Source: Planctomycetia bacterium
Lineage (GTDB): Bacteria; Planctomycetota; Phycisphaerae; UBA1845; UTPLA1
Length of the DNA stretch: 64,000 bases
Assembly (NCBI GenBank): GCA_015200345.1
Contig: CP054187.1
Coordinates: 1,038,470 to 1,102,469 of the forward strand
Reading direction: 5' to 3'
Positions within the stretch are counted from its first letter, which is position 1, and the number at the start of each line of letters is the position of its first letter. This document shows positions 27,330 to 35,524 of the stretch, one piece after another. A program made the translations under genes and the position numbers. The notes below the pieces were generated by a model. That model was not told the origin of the DNA. It searched no databases and saw nothing but the letters and a program-made list of their open reading frames with translations.

Positions 27330-29456
27330 ATGCCCCTCCCGCGTATTAACGCCTTATGGTCGCGCTTTCGACAGCCCCTCCCCAAGCCCGCCGCCCGCTG
27401 GAGCAGGCTCTTCGCGCTCGGCGTGCTGGTCGGTGTGCTCGGTGGGCTGGCCGCCGCGGCCTTTGAATGGTCGCTCCACCATGCGACGCTTTTCCTGATC
27501 GGCCGCGTCACGCATCTCGGCTCGCCAGAAGTCTTGCGATTCGATTGGCGCGTCCTTGTTCTGCCGGCGGTCGGCGGCATGATCTCCGGTCTGCTTGTCA
27601 AATGGTTCTGCCCCCAGAGCGCTCGCGGTCACGGCACCGACGCCCTCATCCGCGCGTTTCACCATCATCAGGGCGTCCTTCCCCTTCGCGGACCGGCTGT
27701 GAAGGCCGTCGCAAACGTCGCCGTGCTTTCCTGCGGCGGATCGACCGGCCCCGAAGGTCCCAACGCGGCACTGGGCGCTTCCATCGGTTCGGCCGTTGGC
27801 GTCGTCTTCCGGCTCGCACCGCGCGAGCGCCGGGCGATGCTGATCGCCGGTTGCGCGGCCGCCGTCGGCGCGATCTTCCGATGCCCCCTGGGCGGCGCGC
27901 TATTTGCTACAAGCGTCTTATATCAGGAGGAAGAGTTCGAGTCCGACGCGATCGTGCCGTCGTTTGTCGCCTCCGTGCTGGGGTACTCCGTCTTCATGAC
28001 GCTGTGGGGCGGCCTGGGGCAGCCGGAGTACCTGATTCGCGGCGCCGATCAACTCGCTTTCGGCTCGATTCAGGACCTGCTCGCATACGCCGCCCTCGGC
28101 CCGCTTTGCGGACTGGGCGCGATTCTCTTCACGCGCACCCTGCGGCTCGTTGAAGACACCATCATGCCGCGCGTGCGACTCCCGCTCTGGATCACCCCCG
28201 CCGTCGGCGGTCTCGCCACCGGCACGATCGCTTGCGTCTTTCCGCAGGTCATGGACGGCCGCTACGCCTTCATCCAGGGCGCGGTGGACGGCATGACCAA
28301 GACCGACGTCAGCGCCGGCGCCTGGGCCGGTCTGCTCGCGCTGATCATCGTCTTCAAATGCCTTGCGACGGCGACCACGGTCGGCAGCGGCGGATCGGGC
28401 GGCGCACTGGGGCCTTCCGTCTTTCTTGGAGGCGTGATCGGCGCGTTTCTCGGCGCGATGATCGACGCGATCGATCCGGGCATGATGGGGTCAAGCTCCG
28501 GACTGCGCCCCGCGCTGGTCGCCGTCGGCATGGGCGGCGTCCTCGCGGCCACCATGCGCACCCCGCTGGCGAGCATCGTCATGGTTACGGAAATGACCGG
28601 CGGATTCGGGCTGATCGTGCCGCTGATGCTGGTGTGTGTCAGCGCCTACGTCATCGGCCGCAAATGGGGTTTGAGCCGCGAGCAGGTGCGGACGAGCGTG
28701 CAATCGCCGGCCCACGCGGGCGACGCCATCGTGCGATTGCTTGAGTCGTGGCGCGTGGACGAAATCATGGACCGCGTCTGGCCCGAGACGATTTCTCCCG
28801 GCGCGACCCTGCGCGAGATAGTCAGCAGACTGACGCCCGGCACACGCCCGGTCTTCGCCGTCGCCGAAGGCGGCGAACTGCTCGGATTGATCTCAACGAC
28901 CGACATCCAGCGCATCATGAATGAACCCGCCCTGGCCGAAGCGATCATCGCCGCGGACATGATGACGCGGCGGTTGGTCACCGTGCAGGCCGATGATGAC
29001 GTTTATTCGTCACTCGATGCGTTTCGCCGGAGCGACCACGATGTCTTGCCGGTGTTGACCGCGCCCCCCGAGCGGCGATGGATCGGCATGTTGAGCCGCC
29101 GGCGCGTGCTCGAAGCCGTGCGCGATCACATGGCCGGCGTGCAACGACTGATGTTTCGCGAGCATGCCGGACTTCGCACAATGGAGGAGGATGCGCGATT
29201 GGAACAACTCGGTCTGGGAATCGCTCCGGCCCGTCGCGATCTCGTGCAACGCCTCACCGTCCCGTCCGACGCCGTCGGCCGATCTCTCCGCGAGACCGAC
29301 TTCCGCCGCGCGCACGGCGCGCAGGTCATCGCCATCGAACAGCCCGACGGCTCGCTCCAGTGCCCACCCAACCTCGATGCTCCGCTTGAGGCGGATCAGC
29401 GGCTGCTGGTCGTCACCGCAGACGGCGGCGTACGCCGGGACTCCGAGAAAGGATGA
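27330..29456 (+). CDS. CLC chloride channel/antiporter with CBS pair and TrkA_C domain
   Basis: A 708-residue protein. Residues about 25-445 are a CLC anion transporter: GGSTGPEGP (about 136) retains the gating glutamate that marks H+-coupled antiporters, GSGGSGGALGPSVFLGG (about 350-366) is the second pore motif, and the GVLAATMRTPLASIVMVTEMTGG helix follows. Next is a CBS pair (about 478-620) and finally a TrkA_C/RCK_C-like ligand domain (about 635-705, LTVPSDAVGRSLRETDFRRAHGAQVIAI as separated parts). CBS and RCK_C together suggest regulation by nucleotide or ion binding. The start is set at ATG 27330; a TTG six codons upstream is possible. No ribosome binding site stands out. Confidence 0.88.
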   Translation: MPLPRINALWSRFRQPLPKPAARWSRLFALGVLVGVLGGLAAAAFEWSLHHATLFLIGRVTHLGSPEVLRFDWRVLVLPAVGGMISGLLVKWFCPQSARGHGTDALIRAFHHHQGVLPLRGPAVKAVANVAVLSCGGSTGPEGPNAALGASIGSAVGVVFRLAPRERRAMLIAGCAAAVGAIFRCPLGGALFATSVLYQEEEFESDAIVPSFVASVLGYSVFMTLWGGLGQPEYLIRGADQLAFGSIQDLLAYAALGPLCGLGAILFTRTLRLVEDTIMPRVRLPLWITPAVGGLATGTIACVFPQVMDGRYAFIQGAVDGMTKTDVSAGAWAGLLALIIVFKCLATATTVGSGGSGGALGPSVFLGGVIGAFLGAMIDAIDPGMMGSSSGLRPALVAVGMGGVLAATMRTPLASIVMVTEMTGGFGLIVPLMLVCVSAYVIGRKWGLSREQVRTSVQSPAHAGDAIVRLLESWRVDEIMDRVWPETISPGATLREIVSRLTPGTRPVFAVAEGGELLGLISTTDIQRIMNEPALAEAIIAADMMTRRLVTVQADDDVYSSLDAFRRSDHDVLPVLTAPPERRWIGMLSRRRVLEAVRDHMAGVQRLMFREHAGLRTMEEDARLEQLGLGIAPARRDLVQRLTVPSDAVGRSLRETDFRRAHGAQVIAIEQPDGSLQCPPNLDAPLEADQRLLVVTADGGVRRDSEKG

Positions 29457-29506
29457 ATTCACCCGGCCATGTGCACGACGCCGCGGCGCTGTCGAAGAAA
29501 AACGAA

Positions 29507-31567
29507 CTAAGAACCCGCGGTGCGCGGCAACCGATTCTCACCGGCCGGCAACAGGTCGGCGGGAGCCGGTCTCACCGAGGCGCCGCCCGACATCTCGACG
29601 CCGGGGCCGGGCTGGTACTCAACGACGATCTCCGCGAGCTGACGTCGCAGTTGCTCGTGCGTCAGATCATCGGCTGTTCGGATGAGGTCTTCCATCAGCC
29701 GGCAGACGCGCGGCCAGTCCTCGCGGCGGTTGCGCCAGACGTAGATCTTCTCGTGCCGCGTTTTGACCATGTCCTCGCCCTGAACGCTCAACTCCTCGTA
29801 GAGTTTCTCGCCGGGACGCACGCCCGTGAAAACTATCTCGATGTCCTCACCGGGACGCAGACCGCTCAACGTGATCATCTCGCGCGCCAGGTCCACAATC
29901 TTCACCGGCTCGCCCATGTCCAGCACGAAAATGTCGCCATCGTTGCCCATCACGCCGGCCTGCAACACCAACTGCGTCGCCTCGGGGATGGTCATGAAGT
30001 AACGCGTCATCGCCGGATCCGTCACCGTCACCGGCCCGCCCGCCGCGATCTGGCGCTGGAAAATCGGCACCACGCTCCCGCTTGAACCGAGCACGTTGCC
30101 GAACCGCACCGTGATGAATTGCGTGCCCGCCGCCGAGGCCGGACGCGTTCCCCCCGCCGTCGCAAGTTGCTGGATGTACATCTCCGCCACGCGCTTCGTG
30201 CAACCCATCACGCTCGTCGGATTCACCGCCTTGTCCGTCGAGATCATCACGAACCGCTGCACCTTGTGACGCAATGCCGCATCCGCCACCGTGCGCGTGC
30301 CCAGCACGTTGTTCTTGATCGCCTCGCCGACGTTGAGCTCCATCAGCGGCACGTGCTTGTGCGCCGCGGCATGGAACACCACCGCCGGTCGCTCCGTCGC
30401 GAACACCGTTTCCACCCGCCGTGCGTCGCAAATGTCCGCCACGTAGCACACACGCGGCACGCCGGGGGCCAACGCCTGCAACTCCCGGTCGATCTCAAAC
30501 AGATTGTTCTCCGCCTGCTCCACCAGGATCAGCCGCGCTGGTCCGAATCGAAGCAACTGCCGGCAGACTTCCGAGCCGATCGAGCCCCCGGCCCCCGTCA
30601 CCAGCACACGCTGCCCACGCAGCGATTCGCGAATCTGCGCCTCGTCCAGCTCGACCTGCTCGCGCCCGAGCAGGTCCTTGATGTCCACGTCGCGAATCTG
30701 CGAAAACGTGACCCGCCCCTCGATGACCTGCTCCATGCCGGGAATCGTGCGAAATCGAACGTTCAGACCCTGCAACGCCTCCACGATCTGGCGGAGCCGT
30801 TTCTGCGGTGCACCGGGGATCGCCAGCAGGATTTCCTCGATCTGCTCCTGCTTGCAGACATCGCGCACCCGCTCGATCGATCCCAGCACCGGCACGCCGT
30901 GAATCTGCGTCCCGTGCTTGGAAGGATCGTCATCCAGGAACCCCACCACGCGATACCGCTCCACCGGCATTCGAAGCATCTCGCGCAGCAACGCCTCGCC
31001 GGTATCCCCCGCACCGACGATCAAACACCGCCGAAACCCGGCGCTGGCCACCGGGCGAATCTCTTCGTGATACAACCGCACTGCCAGCCGCGCCCCGCAG
31101 ATCGCCGCGATTGTCGTGCCCCAGTCCAGAATGAACATCGACGGCGGAAACTGCGTTGGTACGAGCTTGCCATCGGGACTGATGACCTGATCCAGGAACA
31201 TGCTGCTCCCGAACTTCTGCAAGTGGATGTTCTCCGCCAGATAAAAAACCACCACGAATCCGAAGGTACTGATATTCGTCGCCTTCACGACGGCCAGCAT
31301 GTCACGCATTCCCACGTACCGCCAGGAGCCGCGAAAAAGCTTGAGCCAGCCGAACACCGCCATCTTGATGATCACGACGATCGGCAACAGGGGGAGATAA
31401 AACGGGCTGAACCACAAGTACAGATTCTTGAAATTGAAGTACAGCCCAAAGGCGCAGAACAGCGCCGCCGCGAACAACACGCCATGCAGCCCGGCGGAAA
31501 TCAACCCGCGATGACGCGAAATCAGACGCCGAAGGAACGGCTGGCCAGGCTTCACAGTATTTGTCAT
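29507..31567 (-). CDS. Membrane-anchored nucleotide-sugar dehydratase/epimerase (CapD/PglF/WbpM type)
   Basis: A 686-residue polysaccharide-biosynthesis enzyme, probably a UDP-N-acetylhexosamine 4,6-dehydratase. Four membrane helices occupy about residues 20-165. A first Rossmann domain follows (CLIVGAGDTGEALLREML, about 183-200), then the catalytic SDR domain from about 320 (VLVTGAGGSIGSEVCRQL). In the catalytic triad region MISTDKAVNPTSVMGCTK, methionine replaces tyrosine, as is usual in this subfamily. The product would feed amino-sugar synthesis for surface glycans. An alternative GTG start lies 45 bases upstream; neither has a strong ribosome binding site. It is convergent with the CLC gene. 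Confidence 0.92.
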   Translation of the reverse strand: MTNTVKPGQPFLRRLISRHRGLISAGLHGVLFAAALFCAFGLYFNFKNLYLWFSPFYLPLLPIVVIIKMAVFGWLKLFRGSWRYVGMRDMLAVVKATNISTFGFVVVFYLAENIHLQKFGSSMFLDQVISPDGKLVPTQFPPSMFILDWGTTIAAICGARLAVRLYHEEIRPVASAGFRRCLIVGAGDTGEALLREMLRMPVERYRVVGFLDDDPSKHGTQIHGVPVLGSIERVRDVCKQEQIEEILLAIPGAPQKRLRQIVEALQGLNVRFRTIPGMEQVIEGRVTFSQIRDVDIKDLLGREQVELDEAQIRESLRGQRVLVTGAGGSIGSEVCRQLLRFGPARLILVEQAENNLFEIDRELQALAPGVPRVCYVADICDARRVETVFATERPAVVFHAAAHKHVPLMELNVGEAIKNNVLGTRTVADAALRHKVQRFVMISTDKAVNPTSVMGCTKRVAEMYIQQLATAGGTRPASAAGTQFITVRFGNVLGSSGSVVPIFQRQIAAGGPVTVTDPAMTRYFMTIPEATQLVLQAGVMGNDGDIFVLDMGEPVKIVDLAREMITLSGLRPGEDIEIVFTGVRPGEKLYEELSVQGEDMVKTRHEKIYVWRNRREDWPRVCRLMEDLIRTADDLTHEQLRRQLAEIVVEYQPGPGVEMSGGASVRPAPADLLPAGENRLPRTAGS

Positions 31568-31642
31568 GTCAGCCGGAGGATCCCACGAGCAGCCGGTGTG
31601 CCGGAGAAGCACAACGCGGTCGAACCCCGCAACATATGCTAC

Positions 31643-31676
31643 CTCATTTCTCGGCCCAGGGGGAAGGAGAAATGAG
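31643..31676. repeat. 10-bp inverted repeat upstream of the dehydratase gene
   Basis: CTCATTTCTC (31643-31652) and its exact complement (31667-31676) are separated by 14 bases rich in G. It lies between two minus-strand genes: 80 bases after the stop of the secreted-protein gene (on that strand) and before the dehydratase start. A terminator or an operator-like site is possible. Its sequence style is similar to the GGGAGAGG repeat family. Confidence 0.5.
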
Positions 31677-31755
31677 CTTCACCGCTCCGCCTCGTAGCAC
31701 TTCCGATAAGCGGGAGGTTGGCGCAGAGACGATGGCGCTGCAATACACGAGGGGG

Positions 31756-32925
31756 TCAATTGCCGGTGGACCCTGCGGGCGCCGTCGGCGGCAGCGAGGA
31801 AGGGACCGCCGGTATCGAGGAATTCTTTTCCGCCGAACCAGCCTCCTGCAGCGCTTTACGATACCGGGCCGCGACTTTGACCAAATCCGGATCTTCGAGC
31901 TTTTCCAGCCCTTCCGCGGCGGACAGCGCCGTGCTTTGGTCGCCATACAGAAACGCCGTGTACGAGAGAATCACGGCGGAATAGGCCCGATCATTCACCG
32001 CAGCGCAGAACGTACTGGCGCTGTCAAAAACATCGCGATAGTAATTGGGATCCTTGAAAAACCGGTCCTTATCGAATCGAAGATCGTCCGCCGTTCGAAC
32101 GCGCAGGATCCCATCGCGAATACTGGAGTAAGTTCGCGCGTAGTCCCTGTTCAGAAACGAAACAATCCCAATCGCGAAATAGGGCTTGGCTTCGTCACGG
32201 GTCGCATCGCGATACAACTCAAAATGACTTCGCGCGTTGAGCAACGCGCTGCTGGACTTTGCGGAGTCGAGCGGGTCATACGAATAGGAATAACTCAACC
32301 CCGTTTCGTAGGCCTCCTGGGCTCGTCGCTTCAGACGCTCCTCCAGATAATCCTGATACGTCGGACGCACGGCCCGCTCCAGCTTCCCATCGGCCGACTC
32401 GCGAAAGCCCTCACGATACAAAGAGGGCTTCGTATCCAGGAATGCCCCGGTGGTATCAGGCTGTGAGTTGGGAACCTTGATCCCGGCTGATTCGAGCGGC
32501 GCGGTTTCCATGAGCCGCTCGTTGACCTCGCCGACGCGCGGCGGGCGCGAGATGGTTTCGCGCCGTTCCAGCGTAAACCCACGACTTTCCGTCAGGCGGA
32601 TCGCCATCCTGGAACGCGGAAGGATCAGGCTCTGACGATCGAGTATCTCGCGCATCGGACTTGGTTTGTAGTACCCTCGATACCGATCCGCTGCCCGACT
32701 CGTCAGGCCATCAAAATCGCGCAACACGTCAACCCGCGTCTTCATGCCGCTGTAACCCCCGTTAGGCCCGACCGCAGGCATGTATCGCGGAGTCTGAACC
32801 AGTCCCCCGGCTCGATAGTTGTTCCTTCTTGTCCCGCCCGCGCGCTGCTCATGCTGCGCCGAGGCCGAATGCGGCCACGCAGCCAACACCGCAATGGCAA
32901 TCACCCAGCGCATCATAAGAGGCAT
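31756..32925 (-). CDS. Secreted protein of unknown function, possible helical repeat
   Basis: A 389-residue exported protein with a clear signal peptide (MPLMMRWVIAIAVLAAWPHSASAQ). No family is recognised. The N-terminal half is basic, Gly/Tyr-rich and probably flexible. The second half, from about residue 190, is helical with TPR-like spacing (RAQEAYETGLSYSYS, ALLNARSHFELYRDA, YARTYSSIRDGIL, YTAFLYGDQSTALSAAEGL). Start 32925 is chosen because the promoter at 32961-32989 would begin transcription near 32954, leaving out the ATG at 32955; ATG 32916 is also possible. The downstream dehydratase gene may be co-transcribed. Confidence 0.75.
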   Translation of the reverse strand: MPLMMRWVIAIAVLAAWPHSASAQHEQRAGGTRRNNYRAGGLVQTPRYMPAVGPNGGYSGMKTRVDVLRDFDGLTSRAADRYRGYYKPSPMREILDRQSLILPRSRMAIRLTESRGFTLERRETISRPPRVGEVNERLMETAPLESAGIKVPNSQPDTTGAFLDTKPSLYREGFRESADGKLERAVRPTYQDYLEERLKRRAQEAYETGLSYSYSYDPLDSAKSSSALLNARSHFELYRDATRDEAKPYFAIGIVSFLNRDYARTYSSIRDGILRVRTADDLRFDKDRFFKDPNYYRDVFDSASTFCAAVNDRAYSAVILSYTAFLYGDQSTALSAAEGLEKLEDPDLVKVAARYRKALQEAGSAEKNSSIPAVPSSLPPTAPAGSTGN

Positions 32926-32960
32926 CTCATGTATCCAGGGCAAGGTGGAAAACATACGTT

Positions 32961-32989
32961 ATCATATCGGCCGCTGAAGCATTGGTCAA
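32961..32989 (-). promoter_or_regulatory. Strong sigma-70-like promoter for the 32925 gene
   Basis: Read on the minus strand: TTGACC, 17 bases, TATGAT (five of six matches in each hexamer, ideal spacing). The predicted transcription start is near 32954. Confidence 0.6.
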
Positions 32990-33073
32990 TCGCGCAGAAT
33001 ATGCGGGACTCACCTAACCCGCTCATTCATAATACGATACGGCCAGCGCGATGTTCGTAACGATGCAGGGTTT

Positions 33074-34660
33074 ATGTCTCGAATTTCCGTCCTTTCGGTC
33101 TCGCTCGCTTCCAAGTGCCGGATGCTCTTCGGCCTCGCGGTGCTGATGATAATCGCGTCGGCGCTGCTGGTCCCGTGGTTGCGGATGCGGGATTTGGTGC
33201 ATGAAAAGAACCTCACGCTCGCGCGCCAAGCCGCGCGGCTCGCCCTGGCTCGCTTTGAGCCGGGCAGCGGCAACTGGGAGTACAAGCAACGCCTGCTCAA
33301 AACGTGGTGGCCGGCCGGCAGCGTCAAGCATGGTATTCGCTGCCCCGTTCCGCGGCTGATTCCGCTAGCCGATCCGGCCGATCCACAACCACCGCCCGGT
33401 TGCGATCCGGACGTGGCCGGCGCCATCCGCGCGTTGGCGGCCGATCGATCACTCACGGAAGTGCAGCTCCCGATTGAGACCATCAGCGGAAACCTCCTGT
33501 ACCGGGTCGTGCTGCCTGTCCGGTCCGTCGGCACGCGTTACCCCGCCGGAACCCTCGTCGGCGTGGTCGACGCCGAGTACCCCGCCGGCAATGCGCGGGT
33601 CGATTTGTGGATCAACCTGGGGCTGATCCTGATGGCCGGCGCGCTGGCGGGGATGCTGGCGGTGCTGGTGTTTTACCTGATCGTGCAGAAGCTCATCCTT
33701 TCCCCGGTTCGGCAGCTCACGCGCGTCGCCGACGGCGTCTCGCAGGGCGATCACAGCATTCGCAGCGCCATCGCGACCGGTGACGAATTCGAAGAACTGG
33801 CCCGCGCCTTCAACGGCATGCTGGGCCACCTCCAGGCTTCCGAGAACGAACTCCGCACCATCAATCGCAGCCTCGACACGCGCCTGGGCGAAGTCGCCGA
33901 ACGCAACGTCGCGCTTTTTGAGGCCAACAAGATCAAGAGCCAGTTCCTCGCCAACGTCAGCCACGAATTGCGCACTCCGCTGACTTCGATCATCGGCTTC
34001 GCCGAACTGCTCCGCGAAGCGGCCAGCACCGAGGGCGGTCGGACCTTGCGCTACGCCGAGAACATCATGTCCAGCGGGCGCATGCTGCTGGGAATCATCA
34101 ACGACCTGCTGGATCTGGCCAAGATCGAGGCGGGCAAGCTGGAGCTGCATCTCGCGACGATTGATCTGACCGAGCTGGGCAACAACCTGATCGACTTCAT
34201 GCGCCCGCTGGCCGACAAGAAGAACCTGAAGCTGGCCGGGCGTTTTGAACCGGATCTTCCGGCGATCACGTCCGACGCGGGGCGCCTTCAGCAGATTCTA
34301 TACAACTTACTATCCAACGCCGTGAAATTCACGCCGGATCACAAGTCCATCGAGCTCGAGATCGCCCGCGACGGCGACGCCCGCGTGCGATTGAGCGTTC
34401 ACGATCAGGGAATCGGAATCCCCGAGTCCGAACTGCCGCGGGTGTTCGAAAAGTTCTGGCAGATCGACGACTCCATGACGCGCGAACACAGCGGCACGGG
34501 CCTGGGGCTGGCCATCAGCCGGGAGCTGGCTCATATTCTCGGCGGCGACATCAGCGTGGTCAGCAAAGAGGGCGAAGGCTCGACGTTCACCGTGATCTTG
34601 CCCATCACGCCGCCTTCGGAACTGGTCACGACACGCCTCCACGCCGTGCCGCTGACGTAG
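33074..34660 (+). CDS. Membrane sensor histidine kinase
   Basis: A 528-residue two-component sensor. It has one helix near residues 15-35, a periplasmic sensing region to about 175 with two or three cysteines and the DAEYPAGN end, a second helix (about 178-205), a HAMP domain (SPVRQLTRVADGVSQGD, about 210-260), H-box with the phosphorylated His297 (ANVSHELRTPLTSIIGF), N-box LYNLLSNAVKFTPD, G1 DQGIGIP and G2 SGTGLGLAISRELA. The sensing region resembles single-Cache/DUF3365-type folds loosely. No response regulator is adjacent. It converges on ubiX across the palindromic repeat at 34693. Confidence 0.92.
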   Translation: MSRISVLSVSLASKCRMLFGLAVLMIIASALLVPWLRMRDLVHEKNLTLARQAARLALARFEPGSGNWEYKQRLLKTWWPAGSVKHGIRCPVPRLIPLADPADPQPPPGCDPDVAGAIRALAADRSLTEVQLPIETISGNLLYRVVLPVRSVGTRYPAGTLVGVVDAEYPAGNARVDLWINLGLILMAGALAGMLAVLVFYLIVQKLILSPVRQLTRVADGVSQGDHSIRSAIATGDEFEELARAFNGMLGHLQASENELRTINRSLDTRLGEVAERNVALFEANKIKSQFLANVSHELRTPLTSIIGFAELLREAASTEGGRTLRYAENIMSSGRMLLGIINDLLDLAKIEAGKLELHLATIDLTELGNNLIDFMRPLADKKNLKLAGRFEPDLPAITSDAGRLQQILYNLLSNAVKFTPDHKSIELEIARDGDARVRLSVHDQGIGIPESELPRVFEKFWQIDDSMTREHSGTGLGLAISRELAHILGGDISVVSKEGEGSTFTVILPITPPSELVTTRLHAVPLT

Positions 34661-34692
34661 CGCCGCGAGCCGTCATCCAGTCCCACATCACT

Positions 34693-34822
34693 AAAAGCTG
34701 TTTCAAAACCCCCTCTCCCTTTCAGAGAGAGGGTCGGGGTGAGGGTGAATCCTTTCGGTTGAACTACTGTTCCCCCTCACCCAACCTCTCCCCCAAGGGG
34801 GAGAGGAGTTTTGAAACCAGTT
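34693..34822. repeat. Composite palindromic repeat between convergent genes
   Basis: A roughly 130-base imperfect palindrome. Outer arms GTTTCAAAAC (about 34700) and GTTTTGAAAC (about 34807) enclose GGGTGAGGG-type inner arms (34736-34749 and 34770-34782) and a perfect 10-bp hairpin CCTCTCCCCC/GGGGGAGAGG (34785-34794, 34797-34806). Related sequences occur at 13309-13348 and 44611-44660. It lies between the stops of convergent genes, so it may end transcription on both strands. Confidence 0.8.
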
Positions 34823-34839
34823 CTAGACGGTTGGATGTT

Positions 34840-35472
34840 TCAAGTTATTGAGTCACGAGGCAGGGCATCGCCGGCTTCGGCATCGTTGCGAATGGACGGA
34901 TCCCAGCGCGTGTTCAGCGTGTGCGGGACGCCAACCAAATCGCACAATTTACCCACCACGAAATCCACCACGTCCTGAACGGTCTGCGGCAGCATGTAAA
35001 ACCCCGGACACGCCGGGCACAGAATGCCTCCGGCACGGGAGATTCGCAGCATGTTCTCCAGCTCGATCTGCGACACCGGCATCTCGCGCGGCACCAGGAT
35101 CAACCGGCGCGATTCCTTCAGATGCACCGCCGCCGCGCGCGAAATCAGATTCGCACCCGTGCCCGACGCGACGTCGCCCAGTGTGTTGCTGCTGCACGGA
35201 CAAATGATCATCGCGTCGGTCAGAAAACTTCCCGACGCGATCCGCGCCCCGATGTCGCGGTACGAATAACTCACAAATCGGTCCGCCAGCTCCCGCCCCA
35301 CCAGCGCCTCGGGCGTCGGCTGCGCGATGCCCATCTCGTCCGCGAAAAGCTGGCGGCCGTGTGGCGACACAATGAAGTGCACCTCGGCGCCACCCCGCGC
35401 GAGACACTGCATCAGCCGGCGTGCATAGGGCGCCCCGCTTGCTCCCGTAACCGCCAGAACAATTCGCTTCAT
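34840..35472 (-). CDS. ubiX: Flavin prenyltransferase UbiX
   Basis: A 210-residue enzyme that joins dimethylallyl phosphate to FMN, making the prenylated flavin needed by UbiD decarboxylases. Landmarks are the N-terminal TGASGAPYARRL flavin-binding loop, the ICPCSSNTLGDVASG stretch with its conserved serines, VPREMP, and the C-terminal GFYMLPQTVQDVVDFVVGK as family features. The start is ATG 35472; the longer frame upstream is a shadow. It is the last gene of a six-gene minus-strand run that also contains its client ubiD, 3.4 kb upstream in the same direction. Confidence 0.95.
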   Translation of the reverse strand: MKRIVLAVTGASGAPYARRLMQCLARGGAEVHFIVSPHGRQLFADEMGIAQPTPEALVGRELADRFVSYSYRDIGARIASGSFLTDAMIICPCSSNTLGDVASGTGANLISRAAAVHLKESRRLILVPREMPVSQIELENMLRISRAGGILCPACPGFYMLPQTVQDVVDFVVGKLCDLVGVPHTLNTRWDPSIRNDAEAGDALPRDSIT

Positions 35473-35524
35473 CGTGATCAATGCCTCGCTGCCTGCGTGG
35501 AACGCGACGCCGCGCCAAGCGCCG

